Of a stretch of DNA of 64,000 nt, positions 37,549 through 46,461 are shown piece by piece; positions within the stretch are counted from its first letter, which is position 1, and every line of letters starts with the position of its first letter. Origin of the DNA: Chelativorans intermedius (GTDB taxonomy: Bacteria; Pseudomonadota; Alphaproteobacteria; Rhizobiales; Rhizobiaceae); NCBI RefSeq assembly GCF_025398255.1, contig NZ_JAODNW010000004.1:1-64000 (forward strand), read 5' to 3'. Position numbers and translations under genes: made by a program. The notes under the pieces were generated by a model, which did not search any database, was not told the origin of the DNA, and worked only from the letters and a program-made list of their open reading frames with translations.

Positions 37549-38703
37549 TTAGCGCTGCATCGCCTTCTGAACGGCCGGGCCGCCGGCAAGGTCGCGCAGC
37601 GTCTCCTCGTCGGCCATCACGGCGTTCACGGTCTCGCCCTCGGTCACGAGGTCCTGGCCGGCCACGATGATGCGGGCATCGGCGGGAATGCCCGCCAGAT
37701 AGAGGGCGCCCGGCGTGTCGTCGACGATGTCGATGGGATAGAAGTGCACGACGCCCTCGGGGTCCACGGCGCGCACGCCCAGCTCTCCTTCGGCATTCAG
37801 GGTGATGACGGAGCGCGGCAGGGCGACCGTCTCCACGCTCTGCGTCAGCAGGTTGATCTCGGCCGTCATGCCGGCCGGAATGCGCCGGTCGGGATTCTCG
37901 ATCATCACCTCCACGCGGTAGGTGCGGGTCTGGGGCGAGGCGGCGCGGCTGACATGGCGGATCCGCCCGTTCAGCGTCGCGCCGGTCACCAGGCGCACCT
38001 CGGCCACGTCGTCGCGCCGGATGTCGCCGAGGTTGCGTTCGCTCACCTCGCCGACGGCCAGAATGGGATCGAGCTGAAGAAGCGTCGCCACCTTGTCGCC
38101 CTGCGTCAGCGCGGTGCCCTTTTCGGTGTGTACCGCGTCGATGACGCCGGAGAAGGGCGCGCGCACGCTGATGCGGTCGAGCTCGGCCTTCGCCGTTTCG
38201 AGCGCGGAGCGGGCGCTGGCCACGGCGGAGCGTGCCTCCCGCAGGCGCAGGCGGGCGATGTTGCCGCTGTCGGCCAGCCGCTCGGCGGCCTCGGCCTCGG
38301 CCTCGCGCTGTTCCAGCAGCTGGCGGGCCGACTCCACCGCCACATCCTTGCCTTGCGGGTCGAGCCGCATGATGAGGTCGCCCTCGGCCACCAGGTCGCC
38401 CTCGCTGAAGGGCAGCTCCTCGACAATGCCGGTGGCGCGCGCCGCCAGCACGGTCTCCTTGTGCGCCTCCGTGCGCCCGGAGATGCGGATGGTGCGCGCA
38501 TGTTCCAGGCGTGGCGGCCGCGCCACCTGCACGGTCTTGAGCGTGGCGGGGCGCTCAGCCGCCTTCTCGGCTTCGGCCTTGCGCGCAGCCTCGGCCTCCT
38601 GGCTGGCGCTGCCCACGGAGGAAAACTCCCCGGTGGCGATCCAGGCAGCGGTTGCGACCAGCACCAGGATGGCCGCAATTCTGTGGTACTTGATCTTGGG
38701 CAT
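37549..38703 (-). CDS. RND periplasmic adaptor subunit (HlyD/MFP family)
   Basis: A 384-residue membrane-fusion protein. It has an N-terminal anchor helix IAAILVLVATAAWIATG, then the biotinyl-lipoyl halves (ILAARATG-type VLAARATGIVEELPFSEGDL and RISVRAPFSGVIDAVHTEKG), a helical hairpin (QLLEQREAEAEAAERLADSG and SALETAKAELD), and a beta-barrel LDPILAVGEVSERNLG. Such proteins link the RND pump to an outer-membrane channel; no TolC-type gene is in the cluster. I chose the ATG at 38703, because the open frame upstream passes into the divergent promoter. It is the first gene of the pump operon, and shares its promoter region with tetR. Confidence 0.9.
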   Translation of the reverse strand: MPKIKYHRIAAILVLVATAAWIATGEFSSVGSASQEAEAARKAEAEKAAERPATLKTVQVARPPRLEHARTIRISGRTEAHKETVLAARATGIVEELPFSEGDLVAEGDLIMRLDPQGKDVAVESARQLLEQREAEAEAAERLADSGNIARLRLREARSAVASARSALETAKAELDRISVRAPFSGVIDAVHTEKGTALTQGDKVATLLQLDPILAVGEVSERNLGDIRRDDVAEVRLVTGATLNGRIRHVSRAASPQTRTYRVEVMIENPDRRIPAGMTAEINLLTQSVETVALPRSVITLNAEGELGVRAVDPEGVVHFYPIDIVDDTPGALYLAGIPADARIIVAGQDLVTEGETVNAVMADEETLRDLAGGPAVQKAMQR

Positions 38704-38946
38704 AGCGATTCCCAGTGCTCTGGATCCTTGCCGGAAAATCCGACCCGATATGGGGGCGGCGCGCGGGCAATTCAATCTCACCACAAAAGTGGCGTAATCC
38801 TTTACTGCGAGTGTGCATTGCAAAAAAGCGGCACGCCCCGTCACTCCTGACAACGGATTGTCACCATGGTTCCGGTCGCGGGTTCCGCTCGTGCACTGCC
38901 GCGCGAAAACGCTGCCCGGGGCAGGCCGCGCGCGAGCGGGGACAGA

Positions 38947-38971
38947 TTGACAAAATCCGTTATTTTGTCAA
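38947..38971. promoter_or_regulatory. Probable TetR operator
   Basis: The inverted repeat ttgacaaaat (38947-38956) and attttgtcaa (38962-38971), 10 bp each with a five-base centre, is exact. It lies 15 bp before the tetR start and 244 bp from the pump adaptor start. A perfect 25-bp dyad in an otherwise GC-rich gap fits a TetR-family binding site that controls tetR itself and probably the divergent pump. Confidence 0.7.
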
Positions 38972-38985
38972 CAACCAATTCAGCG

Positions 38986-39645
38986 ATGGTGATGAACAAC
39001 AGGCAAACGATAAAGAACGAGCGGGCGGAGGATCCGAGGCGGGCGCGCATCGTCGAGGCGGCGATGCCGGTCTTCCTGGCCTATGGCTTTTCGCGCACGA
39101 CGATGGACGACATCGCGCGGGCGGCGGAGATGTCGCGTCCGGCGCTCTATCTGTTCTTCCGCAACAAGGCCGACATCTTCCGCGCCGCCTGCATGGCCAC
39201 GCTGGAGCACGCGCGCGCAAGCGCCTGCGACGTGCTGGAGGGAGAAGGGCCGCTGGAGGCGCGGCTGATGCAGGCGCTCGACCAGGCGCTTTTCCGGCTC
39301 TTCCGGCAGATCGAGGATTCGCCGCATGGCGAGGAGCTGGTGGATGTCAACCACGCCATCGCCTCGGACGTGGTGGCGGCCTGGGTGCGCGAAATGGTGG
39401 CCTGCTTCGCCACGGCCATCGACAGGGAGGCGCGCCAGCGCGGCGTGCGGCTCGCGCGGCACGGCCTTTCCGCCGAGGCGCTGGCGGAAATGCTGTTAGA
39501 CGTGCTGGAGGGGTTGAAGTCGCGCGGCGTGTGCGGCACCGCCGCCGAAGCGCGCGCCGGCCAGTTCGTCACCCTCATCGGCATTGCGCTGCGGGCGCAG
39601 CCGCCGTCGGAGGCCCCGCCCGCAGAGGCCGGCGCGCCGTGCTAA
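38986..39645 (+). CDS. TetR family transcriptional regulator
   Basis: A 219-residue repressor. The N-terminal helix-turn-helix reads RRARIVEAAMPVFLAYGFSR, TTMDDIARAAEMSRPALYLF and FRNKADIFRAACMATLEH, and the remainder is an alpha-helical ligand domain. The start could be the ATG at 38986 or 38992; both fit. A 25-bp dyad lies just upstream. It is divergent from the RND efflux genes, which is the usual layout for a pump repressor. Its TAA stop (39643-39645) is formed by the edge of repeat copy B, whose boundary is at 39642, so the protein ends EAGAPC where the repeat begins. Confidence 0.88.
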   Translation: MVMNNRQTIKNERAEDPRRARIVEAAMPVFLAYGFSRTTMDDIARAAEMSRPALYLFFRNKADIFRAACMATLEHARASACDVLEGEGPLEARLMQALDQALFRLFRQIEDSPHGEELVDVNHAIASDVVAAWVREMVACFATAIDREARQRGVRLARHGLSAEALAEMLLDVLEGLKSRGVCGTAAEARAGQFVTLIGIALRAQPPSEAPPAEAGAPC

Positions 39646-39746
39646 AGCATTTTGCAGCCGGATGGAATCATCTGGCGTCGCACAAATACGGCAAAAACAA
39701 AGAGATGGACCGGATCAGCGTTTCAATGAAACGATGAACCGGTCTA
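39642..39746 (-). repeat. 105-bp two-palindrome intergenic repeat, copy B
   Basis: Inverted copy of the 105-bp family found at 5316 and 55629. It fills the whole space between the convergent tetR and bdhA genes. Its left edge (cta aag) supplies the TAA stop of tetR; its right edge supplies the TAG stop of bdhA on the other strand. It carries both internal palindromes; relative to copy A the central base of the first palindrome (cgtttcaatgaaacg) is changed. Both gene ends have therefore been set by the element, or the element inserted precisely next to existing stops. Confidence 0.9.
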
Positions 39747-40526
39747 GCGGGCGGTCCAGCCGCCGTCGACCGAAAGCGTGGTGCCGGTAATGAGCGCAGC
39801 ATGCTCCGAGCACAGGAAGACCGCTGCAGCGCCGATCTGCTCGACGGTGGCGAAGTCGCGGATCGGCTGCCTGGCGAGCATCACCTCGCGCACCACCGTG
39901 TCGCGGTCCATGCCGTGGGCTTCCATCTGCTCGGGGATTTGCGCCTCCACCAGCGGCGTGAGCACATAGCCGGGGCAGATGGCGTTGCAGGTGACGTGAT
40001 GGTCGGCAAGTTCCAGCGCCACCGTCTTCGTCAGGCCGACAATGCCGTGCTTGGCGGCGATATAGGCCGACTTGAAGGGCGAGGCGCGCAGACCGTGGGC
40101 GGAGGAAATGTTGACGATGCGCCCCTTGCCCTGGCGCTTCATGTGCGGCACGGCGGCGGCGATGGTGTGGAACGCCGAGGTGAGATTGATCGCCAGGATG
40201 GCGTCCCATTTCTCGACGGGAAACGCCTCGATCGGCGCCACATGCTGGATGCCGGCATTGTTGACGAGGATGTCGAGGGCGCCGAAACGCTCCACCGTTT
40301 CCTCCACGAGGCGTCGGCATTCCCCGCCCCTTGCCATGTCGGCGCGGATATAGGCCGTCTCGACGCCGAACTCGCGGGCGATGCCCTCGGCCAGCGCGCG
40401 CTCCTCCTCCCCCTCGGTGAAGGAGTTGAGAACCACGTTGCAGCCGTCGGCGGCGAGCGCGCGGGCGATGCCGAGCCCGATGCCCGAGGTGGATCCGGTA
40501 ACGATGGCGGTTCTTGTCTTGCTCAC
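39744..40526 (-). CDS. bdhA: D-3-hydroxybutyrate dehydrogenase
   Basis: A 260-residue short-chain dehydrogenase that interconverts 3-hydroxybutyrate and acetoacetate with NAD, in the PHB degradation pathway. It shows the NAD motif AIVTGSTSGIGLGIARALAA, NNAGIQHVAPIEAFP, the active-site serine in GRIVNISSAHGL, YxxxK in KSAYIAAKHGIVG and the family-typical NAICPGYVLTPLVEAQIPEQ, ending SVDGGWTAR. The length equals that of rhizobial BdhA. Its TAG stop comes from the edge of repeat copy B. It is upstream of no other gene; the 69 bp to the hydrolase gene has no clear promoter. Connects to phaA/phaB at 56.5-58.5 kb. Confidence 0.92.
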   Translation of the reverse strand: MSKTRTAIVTGSTSGIGLGIARALAADGCNVVLNSFTEGEEERALAEGIAREFGVETAYIRADMARGGECRRLVEETVERFGALDILVNNAGIQHVAPIEAFPVEKWDAILAINLTSAFHTIAAAVPHMKRQGKGRIVNISSAHGLRASPFKSAYIAAKHGIVGLTKTVALELADHHVTCNAICPGYVLTPLVEAQIPEQMEAHGMDRDTVVREVMLARQPIRDFATVEQIGAAAVFLCSEHAALITGTTLSVDGGWTAR

Positions 40527-40595
40527 GGAAAATCTCTCCCTGCCGAACGGCGGGGATGGTATTGCAACGCAGCATGGCTGCCAAGCTGCCTTGCC

Positions 40596-41837
40596 TCAGG
40601 CCGCAAGCTCCATGGCCGCGTGCATGAGCAGGCTGGCGCCCGCCTCGATGTCGGCCCAGTCGGTCTTCTCCTGCGGCGCGTGGCTGATGCCGCCCACGGA
40701 GGGCACGAAGAGAAGGCCGGCACGGGTGACGGACGCCATGACCTGCGCGTCGTGGCCGGCGCCGCTCGCCATCAGGGGCGCGTCGAGGCCGAGCTTGCCG
40801 GCCGCCCGCCGGAAGGCGGCGACCACGTCGGGGTGGCAGGGGGAGGGGGGCAGCCAGCTCGTCTCCTCGATGGAAACGGAAAGGCCGTACCGCGCCGCCG
40901 CGGCCTTCAGATGCGCCCGTGCGCCCGCCGCCAGCGCCCGCATCACCCGCTCTTCCATGTCGCGCGCCACGAGGGTGAACTCGGCCGCGCCCGGCACGGT
41001 GTGTGGGAAGTTCGGCTCCACCACCACCTTGCCGATGGTCACGCGGCTGGCCGCGCTGCCGTGCTGCCGTATCAGCTCGGGAATGGAATGGGCGAAATCG
41101 GCCAGTCCCATGAAGGCGTCGCGGCGCATCTCCATCGGCGTGGTGCCGGAGTGATTGGCCTCGCCGGACAGGTGCACCGTCCAGTTGAAGACACCCGAAA
41201 TTCCGCTGACGATGCCGACCGGCTTGCCCGCGGCCTCCAGGACCGGCCCCTGCTCCACATGCAGTTCCAGAAAGGCGTGGATGGAGCCTTGCGGCCGCTT
41301 CGCGTCGAGCGCGGCCAGCGGGTCGAGTCCCTGGGCGCGCATGGCATCGGCAAGCCGCGTCCCCGCCTCGTCTTGCGCCGTCTCCAGCCATTCGCGCGTC
41401 ACCTGGCCGGCCAGCGCCTGGGCGCCGAACATGCCACCGAAGCGTCCCTCCTCCTCGGCGGTGGCGATCACCTCGACGGGCCGGGCCGGGGCAAAGCCCG
41501 CCTCCCTCATGGCGCGCACGCTTTCAAGCGCGGCAAGCACGCCGAGCGCGCCGTCGAACATGCCGCCGTCGGGCACGCTGTCGAGATGCGAGCCCAGCAT
41601 GAGAACCGGCCCGCTGCCCGCTTCCCAGCGCCCCGAGAGATTGCCCGCCCCGTCCATGGAGACGGATAGCCCCGCCGCCTCCATCAACCCGGCGACGAAG
41701 CGCCGGCCTTCCATGTCGGCATCGGAAAAGCTCAGCCGGTCGATGCCGCCGGTCCTGGGATTGCGGCCGATCTGCCCCAACCTTTCGAGGTCGCCACGCA
41801 GGCGCGCAAGGTTAATGCGGGGGGCGGTGCCGGTCAT
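40596..41837 (-). CDS. M20 family hydrolase (N-carbamoyl-L-amino acid hydrolase/allantoate amidohydrolase type)
   Basis: A 413-residue zinc hydrolase. Metal ligands are in LGSHLDSVPDGGMFDGALGV (His and Asp), IATAEEEGRFGGMF (paired Glu), ELHVEQGPVLEAAG (His) and SGAGHDAQVMASV. This is the hydantoinase/carbamoylase subfamily of M20, which cleaves N-carbamoyl amino acids, allantoate or beta-ureidopropionate. The specific substrate cannot be chosen from sequence. It is divergent from a peptide-type ABC operon, with a perfect 16-bp palindrome in the 103-bp gap, so uptake and hydrolysis are probably controlled together by the GntR at 47447. Confidence 0.85.
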   Translation of the reverse strand: MTGTAPRINLARLRGDLERLGQIGRNPRTGGIDRLSFSDADMEGRRFVAGLMEAAGLSVSMDGAGNLSGRWEAGSGPVLMLGSHLDSVPDGGMFDGALGVLAALESVRAMREAGFAPARPVEVIATAEEEGRFGGMFGAQALAGQVTREWLETAQDEAGTRLADAMRAQGLDPLAALDAKRPQGSIHAFLELHVEQGPVLEAAGKPVGIVSGISGVFNWTVHLSGEANHSGTTPMEMRRDAFMGLADFAHSIPELIRQHGSAASRVTIGKVVVEPNFPHTVPGAAEFTLVARDMEERVMRALAAGARAHLKAAAARYGLSVSIEETSWLPPSPCHPDVVAAFRRAAGKLGLDAPLMASGAGHDAQVMASVTRAGLLFVPSVGGISHAPQEKTDWADIEAGASLLMHAAMELAA

Positions 41838-41874
41838 GCTGGGTTTCCTGCCGGGGCGAAATTCATCCTTGCAT

Positions 41875-41890
41875 ATTTATCATGATAAAT
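41875..41890. promoter_or_regulatory. 16-bp palindrome, probable GntR operator
   Basis: The perfect palindrome atttatcatgataaat lies midway between the divergent hydrolase and ABC transporter genes. It is AT-rich against a GC-rich background and resembles FCD-type GntR sites. The likely ligand-sensing regulator is the GntR gene at the far end of the transporter operon. Confidence 0.6.
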
Positions 41891-41940
41891 TACGATCTCA
41901 ATCCGCAATCCAACTCCGAGGGGAAACAGTGGAGGCTGTC

Positions 41941-43521
41941 ATGACAGGAATTTCGCGCGCGCTCAAAGGCGCGCTGGCGGCGCTGGCCATGGCCGGTTTC
42001 GCCGTCTCGGGCCTGCAACCGGCCGCGGCGCAGACCCCGCCGAACGTTCTGATCGTGGGCCAGATCGCCGAGCCGAAATCGCTCGATCCGCACGCCGTGA
42101 CGGCGGTCAACGATTTCCGCATCCTGATGAACGTCTATGACGGGCTGGTGCGCTATCGCGACGGCACGCTGGAGGTGGAGCCGGCGCTGGCGACCGGCTG
42201 GGACATCTCGGAGGACGGCAAGACCTATACCTTCCGCCTGCGCCAGGGCGTGACCTTCCACGACGGTTCCCCCTTCAACGCGGAGGCGGTGAAGTTCAAC
42301 TTCGACCGGATGCTCGACGAGAACCACCCCTATCACGACACGGGCCCGTTTCCGCTTGCCTTCTTCTTCTCCGCGGTGGAGGCGGTGACGGTGGAGGACG
42401 AGCATACGGTCACCTTCACTCTCAACGAGCCTTATGCGCCGTTCCTGTCCAACCTCGCCTATCCGACGGGTCTCATCGTCTCGCCGGCGGCGGTGGAGGA
42501 GCACGGCAAGGATTTCGGCCGCCATCCCTCCGGCACCGGGCCGTTCCGCTTCGTGGAGTGGCAGAGCAACACCCGCGTGGTGGTGGAGCGCAACCCGGAC
42601 TACTGGGACGGCGCTCCCGCGCTGGAGGCGGTGGTCTTCCGCCCCATCACCGATGCCAACACGCGGGTGGCGGAGATGCTGGCCGGCGGCATCGACCTGA
42701 TGGTCGAGGTCCCCCCGGACAACATCGCCCGCTTCGCCGAGGACCCGGCGTTCAAGGTCCATGAACAGGCCGGGCCGCATGTCTGGTTCCTGATCCTCAA
42801 CATGAAGGAGCCACCCTTCGACAAAAAGGCGGCGCGCCAGGCGGTGAACTACGCCATCAACAAGCAGGCGCTGGTGGAAAACGTGCTGCAGGGCACGGCC
42901 GAGATCGCCGCCGGCCCCACGCCGCCCGCCTTCGCCTGGGCCTATAACGAGGCGCTGGAGCCCTATCCCCACGATCCGCAGAAGGCCAGGGAGCTTCTGG
43001 AAGAAGCGGGCTACAACGGCGAGGAGGTCGTCTTCTATGTCACCGAAGGCGGCTCGGGCATGCTCGACCCGGTGGCCATGGGCACGGCCATCCAGGCCGA
43101 TCTCGCCGCCGTGGGCATGAATGTGAAGATCGAGACCTATGAATGGAACACCTTCCTCGGCGAGGTCAATCCGGGCCTGGAGGGCAAGGCGGACATGGCG
43201 GAGATGGCGTGGATGACCAACGATCCCGACACGCTGCCCTATCTTACCCTGCGCACCGACGCCTTCCCGGAAAATGGCGGCTTCAACTCCGGCTACTATT
43301 CCAACCCGGAGGTGGACACCATTCTGGAGCAGGCGCGCCAGGCCACCGAGCAGGAGGAGCGGGCCGCCCTCTACAAGCAGATGCAGGAGATCGTGCACGA
43401 GGACGCGCCCTGGGCCTTCGTCGCAAACTGGAAGCAGAACGCCGTCTCCACGGCACGGGTGGAGAACTTCGACCTGCAGCCGTCCTTCTTCCTCCTGCTG
43501 AAGGACGTCGCCAAGCCGTAA
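41941..43521 (+). CDS. ABC transporter substrate-binding protein, peptide/opine family (SBP_bac_5)
   Basis: A 526-residue exported binding protein of the DppA/OppA family. Signal peptide covers about residues 1-31 (ALAALAMAGFAVSGLQPAAA). Family motifs are AEPKSLDPHAVTAVNDFR, YDGLVRYRDGTLEVEPALAT, RLRQGVTFHDGSPFNAEAV and RHPSGTGPFRFVEWQSNT. The family binds peptides, nickel, opines or glycosides. With a carbamoylase-type hydrolase next to it, a carbamoyl or ureido amino-acid ligand is plausible. The ATG at 41941 follows ggagg. It is first in an operon with two permease units and two ATPases, encoded by the next three genes. Confidence 0.92.
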   Translation: MTGISRALKGALAALAMAGFAVSGLQPAAAQTPPNVLIVGQIAEPKSLDPHAVTAVNDFRILMNVYDGLVRYRDGTLEVEPALATGWDISEDGKTYTFRLRQGVTFHDGSPFNAEAVKFNFDRMLDENHPYHDTGPFPLAFFFSAVEAVTVEDEHTVTFTLNEPYAPFLSNLAYPTGLIVSPAAVEEHGKDFGRHPSGTGPFRFVEWQSNTRVVVERNPDYWDGAPALEAVVFRPITDANTRVAEMLAGGIDLMVEVPPDNIARFAEDPAFKVHEQAGPHVWFLILNMKEPPFDKKAARQAVNYAINKQALVENVLQGTAEIAAGPTPPAFAWAYNEALEPYPHDPQKARELLEEAGYNGEEVVFYVTEGGSGMLDPVAMGTAIQADLAAVGMNVKIETYEWNTFLGEVNPGLEGKADMAEMAWMTNDPDTLPYLTLRTDAFPENGGFNSGYYSNPEVDTILEQARQATEQEERAALYKQMQEIVHEDAPWAFVANWKQNAVSTARVENFDLQPSFFLLLKDVAKP

Positions 43522-43588
43522 GCCACGCGGGAAGCGGGGCGCGGCATCCGCGGATGCCGCCTCTGCGCCCGCCCAGCCGGAGGCGCCG

Positions 43589-44536
43589 ATGCTCGCCTAT
43601 TTCCTCAAGCGCATCGCCATGGCGGTGCCGGTGCTTTGGGGGCTTACCGTCATCGTCTTCCTCATCATGGCGTTGATCCCCGGCGATCCGGCCACCGCCA
43701 TTCTCGGCGCCTATGCCACGCCGGAGAATGTCGAGCGGCTGAACCGCCAGCTCGGCCTCGACCGCACGCTGCCCGAGCAGTATCTCATCTGGCTCGCCAA
43801 CCTGCTGCAGGGCGATTTCGGCCGCTCCTACTCGCTCAACAGGCCGGTCATCGACGAGGTGCTGGAGCGCTTCAACGCGACGCTGATTCTTGCCGGCGCG
43901 GCGCTTCTCCTGTGTACGGTCTTCGGGCTTCTCGCCGGCATCGTCTCGGCGGTGCGCCAGTTCGGCTGGACGGACCGCATCGTCACCTTCTTCGTGCTCA
44001 TCGGCATTTCCATGCCCTCTTTCTGGCTGGGGCTTCTGCTCATCCTCGTCTTCGCCGTCAATCTGCGACTCCTGCCGCCGTCGGGCATGTATGCGGTCTA
44101 TGGCGGGGGAGACCTGGCGGATCTGCTGCGCCATCTCGTCCTGCCCGCCGTCACGCTGGCGGTGGTGGCCACCGGCGTCATCGCCCGCCTGACGCGCGCC
44201 GCCATGCTGGAGGTGCTGCGGCAGGACTATATCCGCACCGCCCGCGCCAAGGGCTTGTCGGAGCGGCGGGTGATCTATCGCCACGCCTTCAAGGCGGCGC
44301 TCGTTTCCGTCATCCCGGTCATCGGCATCCAGGCCGGTTTCGTGCTGGGTGGCGCGGTCTATATCGAGACCGTGTTCCAGTGGCCGGGCATCGGGCGGAT
44401 GCTGGTGCAGGCCATCTCCACGCGCGACCTGCTTCTCGTGCAGGGCGGCGTGCTGGTGGTGGCGGCGAGCTATGTGCTGTTCAACCTGCTGGCCGATCTC
44501 GCCCAGCATGCGCTCGACCCGAGGCTGAAGACATGA
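43589..44536 (+). CDS. ABC transporter permease (DppB/OppB type)
   Basis: A 315-residue inner-membrane permease with six helices. DppB features are the N-terminal MLAYFLKRIAMAVPVLWGLT, the GDPATAILGAYATPENVERL loop, LNRQLGLDRTLPEQYLIWLA, and the coupling EAA motif RQDYIRTARAKGLSERRVIY, closing with YIETVFQWPGIGRMLVQAIS. It pairs with the next protein to form the channel. The gap to the binding protein is 67 bp and contains a GC-rich hairpin (ggcgcggcatccgcggatgc). It overlaps the next gene by four bases (ATGA). Confidence 0.92.
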   Translation: MLAYFLKRIAMAVPVLWGLTVIVFLIMALIPGDPATAILGAYATPENVERLNRQLGLDRTLPEQYLIWLANLLQGDFGRSYSLNRPVIDEVLERFNATLILAGAALLLCTVFGLLAGIVSAVRQFGWTDRIVTFFVLIGISMPSFWLGLLLILVFAVNLRLLPPSGMYAVYGGGDLADLLRHLVLPAVTLAVVATGVIARLTRAAMLEVLRQDYIRTARAKGLSERRVIYRHAFKAALVSVIPVIGIQAGFVLGGAVYIETVFQWPGIGRMLVQAISTRDLLLVQGGVLVVAASYVLFNLLADLAQHALDPRLKT

Positions 44537-46461
44537 GTGCTGCGGCGCAGGCGCGCGCCGCCGGCGGGCGGCCGGGGTTCCTCACGTTGCTGGTGGCCAA
44601 CCGGCTGGCCGCCTTCGGGCTGGCGCTGCTCGCGCTCCTTGCGCTGGCCGCGCTCCTGGCGCCCCTTCTGCCGCTGGCCCCGCCCGACATCACGGACCCG
44701 GCGAGGCGGCTGCTTCCGCCGCTGAGCAAGGGCCATCTCCTGGGCACGGACCAGCTCGGCCGCGACCTGTTGTCCCGCCTCCTGTGGGGCACGCGCGTCT
44801 CCATCGCCGTGGGCCTGTCGGCCACGCTGGTGGCAGCGGTGGCAGGCTCGGCCATCGGCCTTGTCGCCGGCTATGCCGGCGGGCGCACGGACAATGTCAT
44901 GATGCGCGGCATCGACATGCTGATGGCCTTTCCCTACATCCTGCTTGCCCTTGCCATCGTCGCCGTGCTCGGCCCCGGCCTCATGAACGCGCTCTATGCC
45001 ATCGCCATCGTCAACATCCCATTTTTCGCGCGCAACATCCGCGGCGTCACGATCTCGCTGGCGCATCGCGAGTTTGTGGATGCCGCGCGCCTGTCCGGCA
45101 AGGGGCATCTGCGCATCCTGCTTTCCGAGGTGCTGCCCAACGTGCTGCCGGTCATCGTCATCACCATGTCGACCACCGTGGGCTGGATGATCCTGGAGAC
45201 CGCGGGCCTCTCCTTCCTGGGGCTCGGCGCGCAGCCGCCGCAGGCCGATCTGGGATCGATGCTGGGTGAGGGGCGCAAGCTGCTCTTCAACGCGCCGCAT
45301 GTCTCCATCATTCCGGGCCTGATGATCTTCGCCCTCGTCATGAGCATCAATCTGGTGGGCGACGGCGTGCGCGACGTGCTCGACCCGAGGCTCAAGTCCG
45401 GCGCGCTTTCGCGCCCTTCGGCCGCCACCGCCGTCGAGCGCACGCACGTGCCGGCGATGCCGCAGGCGCCTTCCCCGGCGGCCCTCGACGTGCGCGACCT
45501 GCGCACGGAGTTCCACGTCGGCCGCGAGGTCTACAAGGCCGTGGGCGGGGTGAGCTTCGCCCTGCGCAGGCACGAATGCCTGGGCCTCGTGGGCGAGTCG
45601 GGCTCGGGCAAGTCCGTCACGGCCATGTCGCTGCTCGGGCTCGTTCCCACGCCGCCGGGGCGGATTGCCGGCGGGCGCGTGCTCTATCGGGGCCGCGACC
45701 TTCTGGAAGCCTCGCAAGCGGAGCTGCGCACCTTGCGCGGCGGCGCCTTCGCCTATGTGTTCCAGGACCCCCTGTCGACGCTGCATCCCCTGTTCACCGT
45801 CGGCGATCAGGTGGCCGAGGCCATCCGCGCACACCAGCCGCTTGCCTTTCGCGCGGCATGGAAGCGGGCGGTCGAGCTTCTGGAGCTGGTGCGCATCCCC
45901 AACGCCGCCGAGCGGGCAAACGCCTATCCGCACCAGCTTTCCGGCGGCATGCGCCAGCGCGTCTCAATCGCCATGGCGCTTGCCAACGATGCCGAGATCC
46001 TGGTGGCCGACGAGCCGACCACCGCGCTCGATGTCACCGTACAGGCGCAGATCCTCAAGCTCATGGGCGCGCTTCAGGAGGAAAAGGGCTCCGCGCTTCT
46101 CTTCATCACCCACGATTTCGGCGTGGTCTCGGAGATCAGCGACCGCGTGGCTGTCATGTATGCCGGCCGCATCGTGGAAACCGGGCCGACGGACGAGGTG
46201 CTGGCGGCGCCCGCTCACCCCTATACGCGCAAGCTCATCGACTGCGTGCCGGTGCTGGGCAGGCCCGAGCGGCGGCTCGACGCGATTGCCGGGCTGCCGC
46301 CGGCGGTCAACCGCCTGCCGGAGGGATGCGCCTTCGCGCCACGCTGCCCCCACGCGGAGGCACGCTGCCGGCAGGGCGACATCGCGCTGGAAGGCTTCGG
46401 GCCGGCCCGCGCGGTGCGCTGCATCAAGCCGCTGGGAGCGCGGAAGGCGGAGGTGTCATGA
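44533..46461 (+). CDS. Fused ABC permease (DppC type) and ATPase (DppD type)
   Basis: A 642-residue fusion. Residues 1-290 form a DppC-like permease ([60 protein letters not shown]). A linker of about 30 residues with Ala and Pro ([20 protein letters not shown]) leads to an ABC ATPase: Walker [19 protein letters not shown] near residue 355, signature [20 protein letters not shown], Walker [19 protein letters not shown], and the C-terminal oligopeptide-type [20 protein letters not shown] cysteine motif. There is no stop codon or new start between the parts. In most Dpp systems these are two genes. It overlaps the previous stop and the next start. Confidence 0.9.
   Translation: MSAAAQARAAGGRPGFLTLLVANRLAAFGLALLALLALAALLAPLLPLAPPDITDPARRLLPPLSKGHLLGTDQLGRDLLSRLLWGTRVSIAVGLSATLVAAVAGSAIGLVAGYAGGRTDNVMMRGIDMLMAFPYILLALAIVAVLGPGLMNALYAIAIVNIPFFARNIRGVTISLAHREFVDAARLSGKGHLRILLSEVLPNVLPVIVITMSTTVGWMILETAGLSFLGLGAQPPQADLGSMLGEGRKLLFNAPHVSIIPGLMIFALVMSINLVGDGVRDVLDPRLKSGALSRPSAATAVERTHVPAMPQAPSPAALDVRDLRTEFHVGREVYKAVGGVSFALRRHECLGLVGESGSGKSVTAMSLLGLVPTPPGRIAGGRVLYRGRDLLEASQAELRTLRGGAFAYVFQDPLSTLHPLFTVGDQVAEAIRAHQPLAFRAAWKRAVELLELVRIPNAAERANAYPHQLSGGMRQRVSIAMALANDAEILVADEPTTALDVTVQAQILKLMGALQEEKGSALLFITHDFGVVSEISDRVAVMYAGRIVETGPTDEVLAAPAHPYTRKLIDCVPVLGRPERRLDAIAGLPPAVNRLPEGCAFAPRCPHAEARCRQGDIALEGFGPARAVRCIKPLGARKAEVS

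Noticed and set aside
35409-37670. A 753-codon plus-strand open frame opposite the RND gene
   Set aside because: It is His- and Arg-rich, resembles no family, and is the shadow of a strong 1054-residue RND protein.
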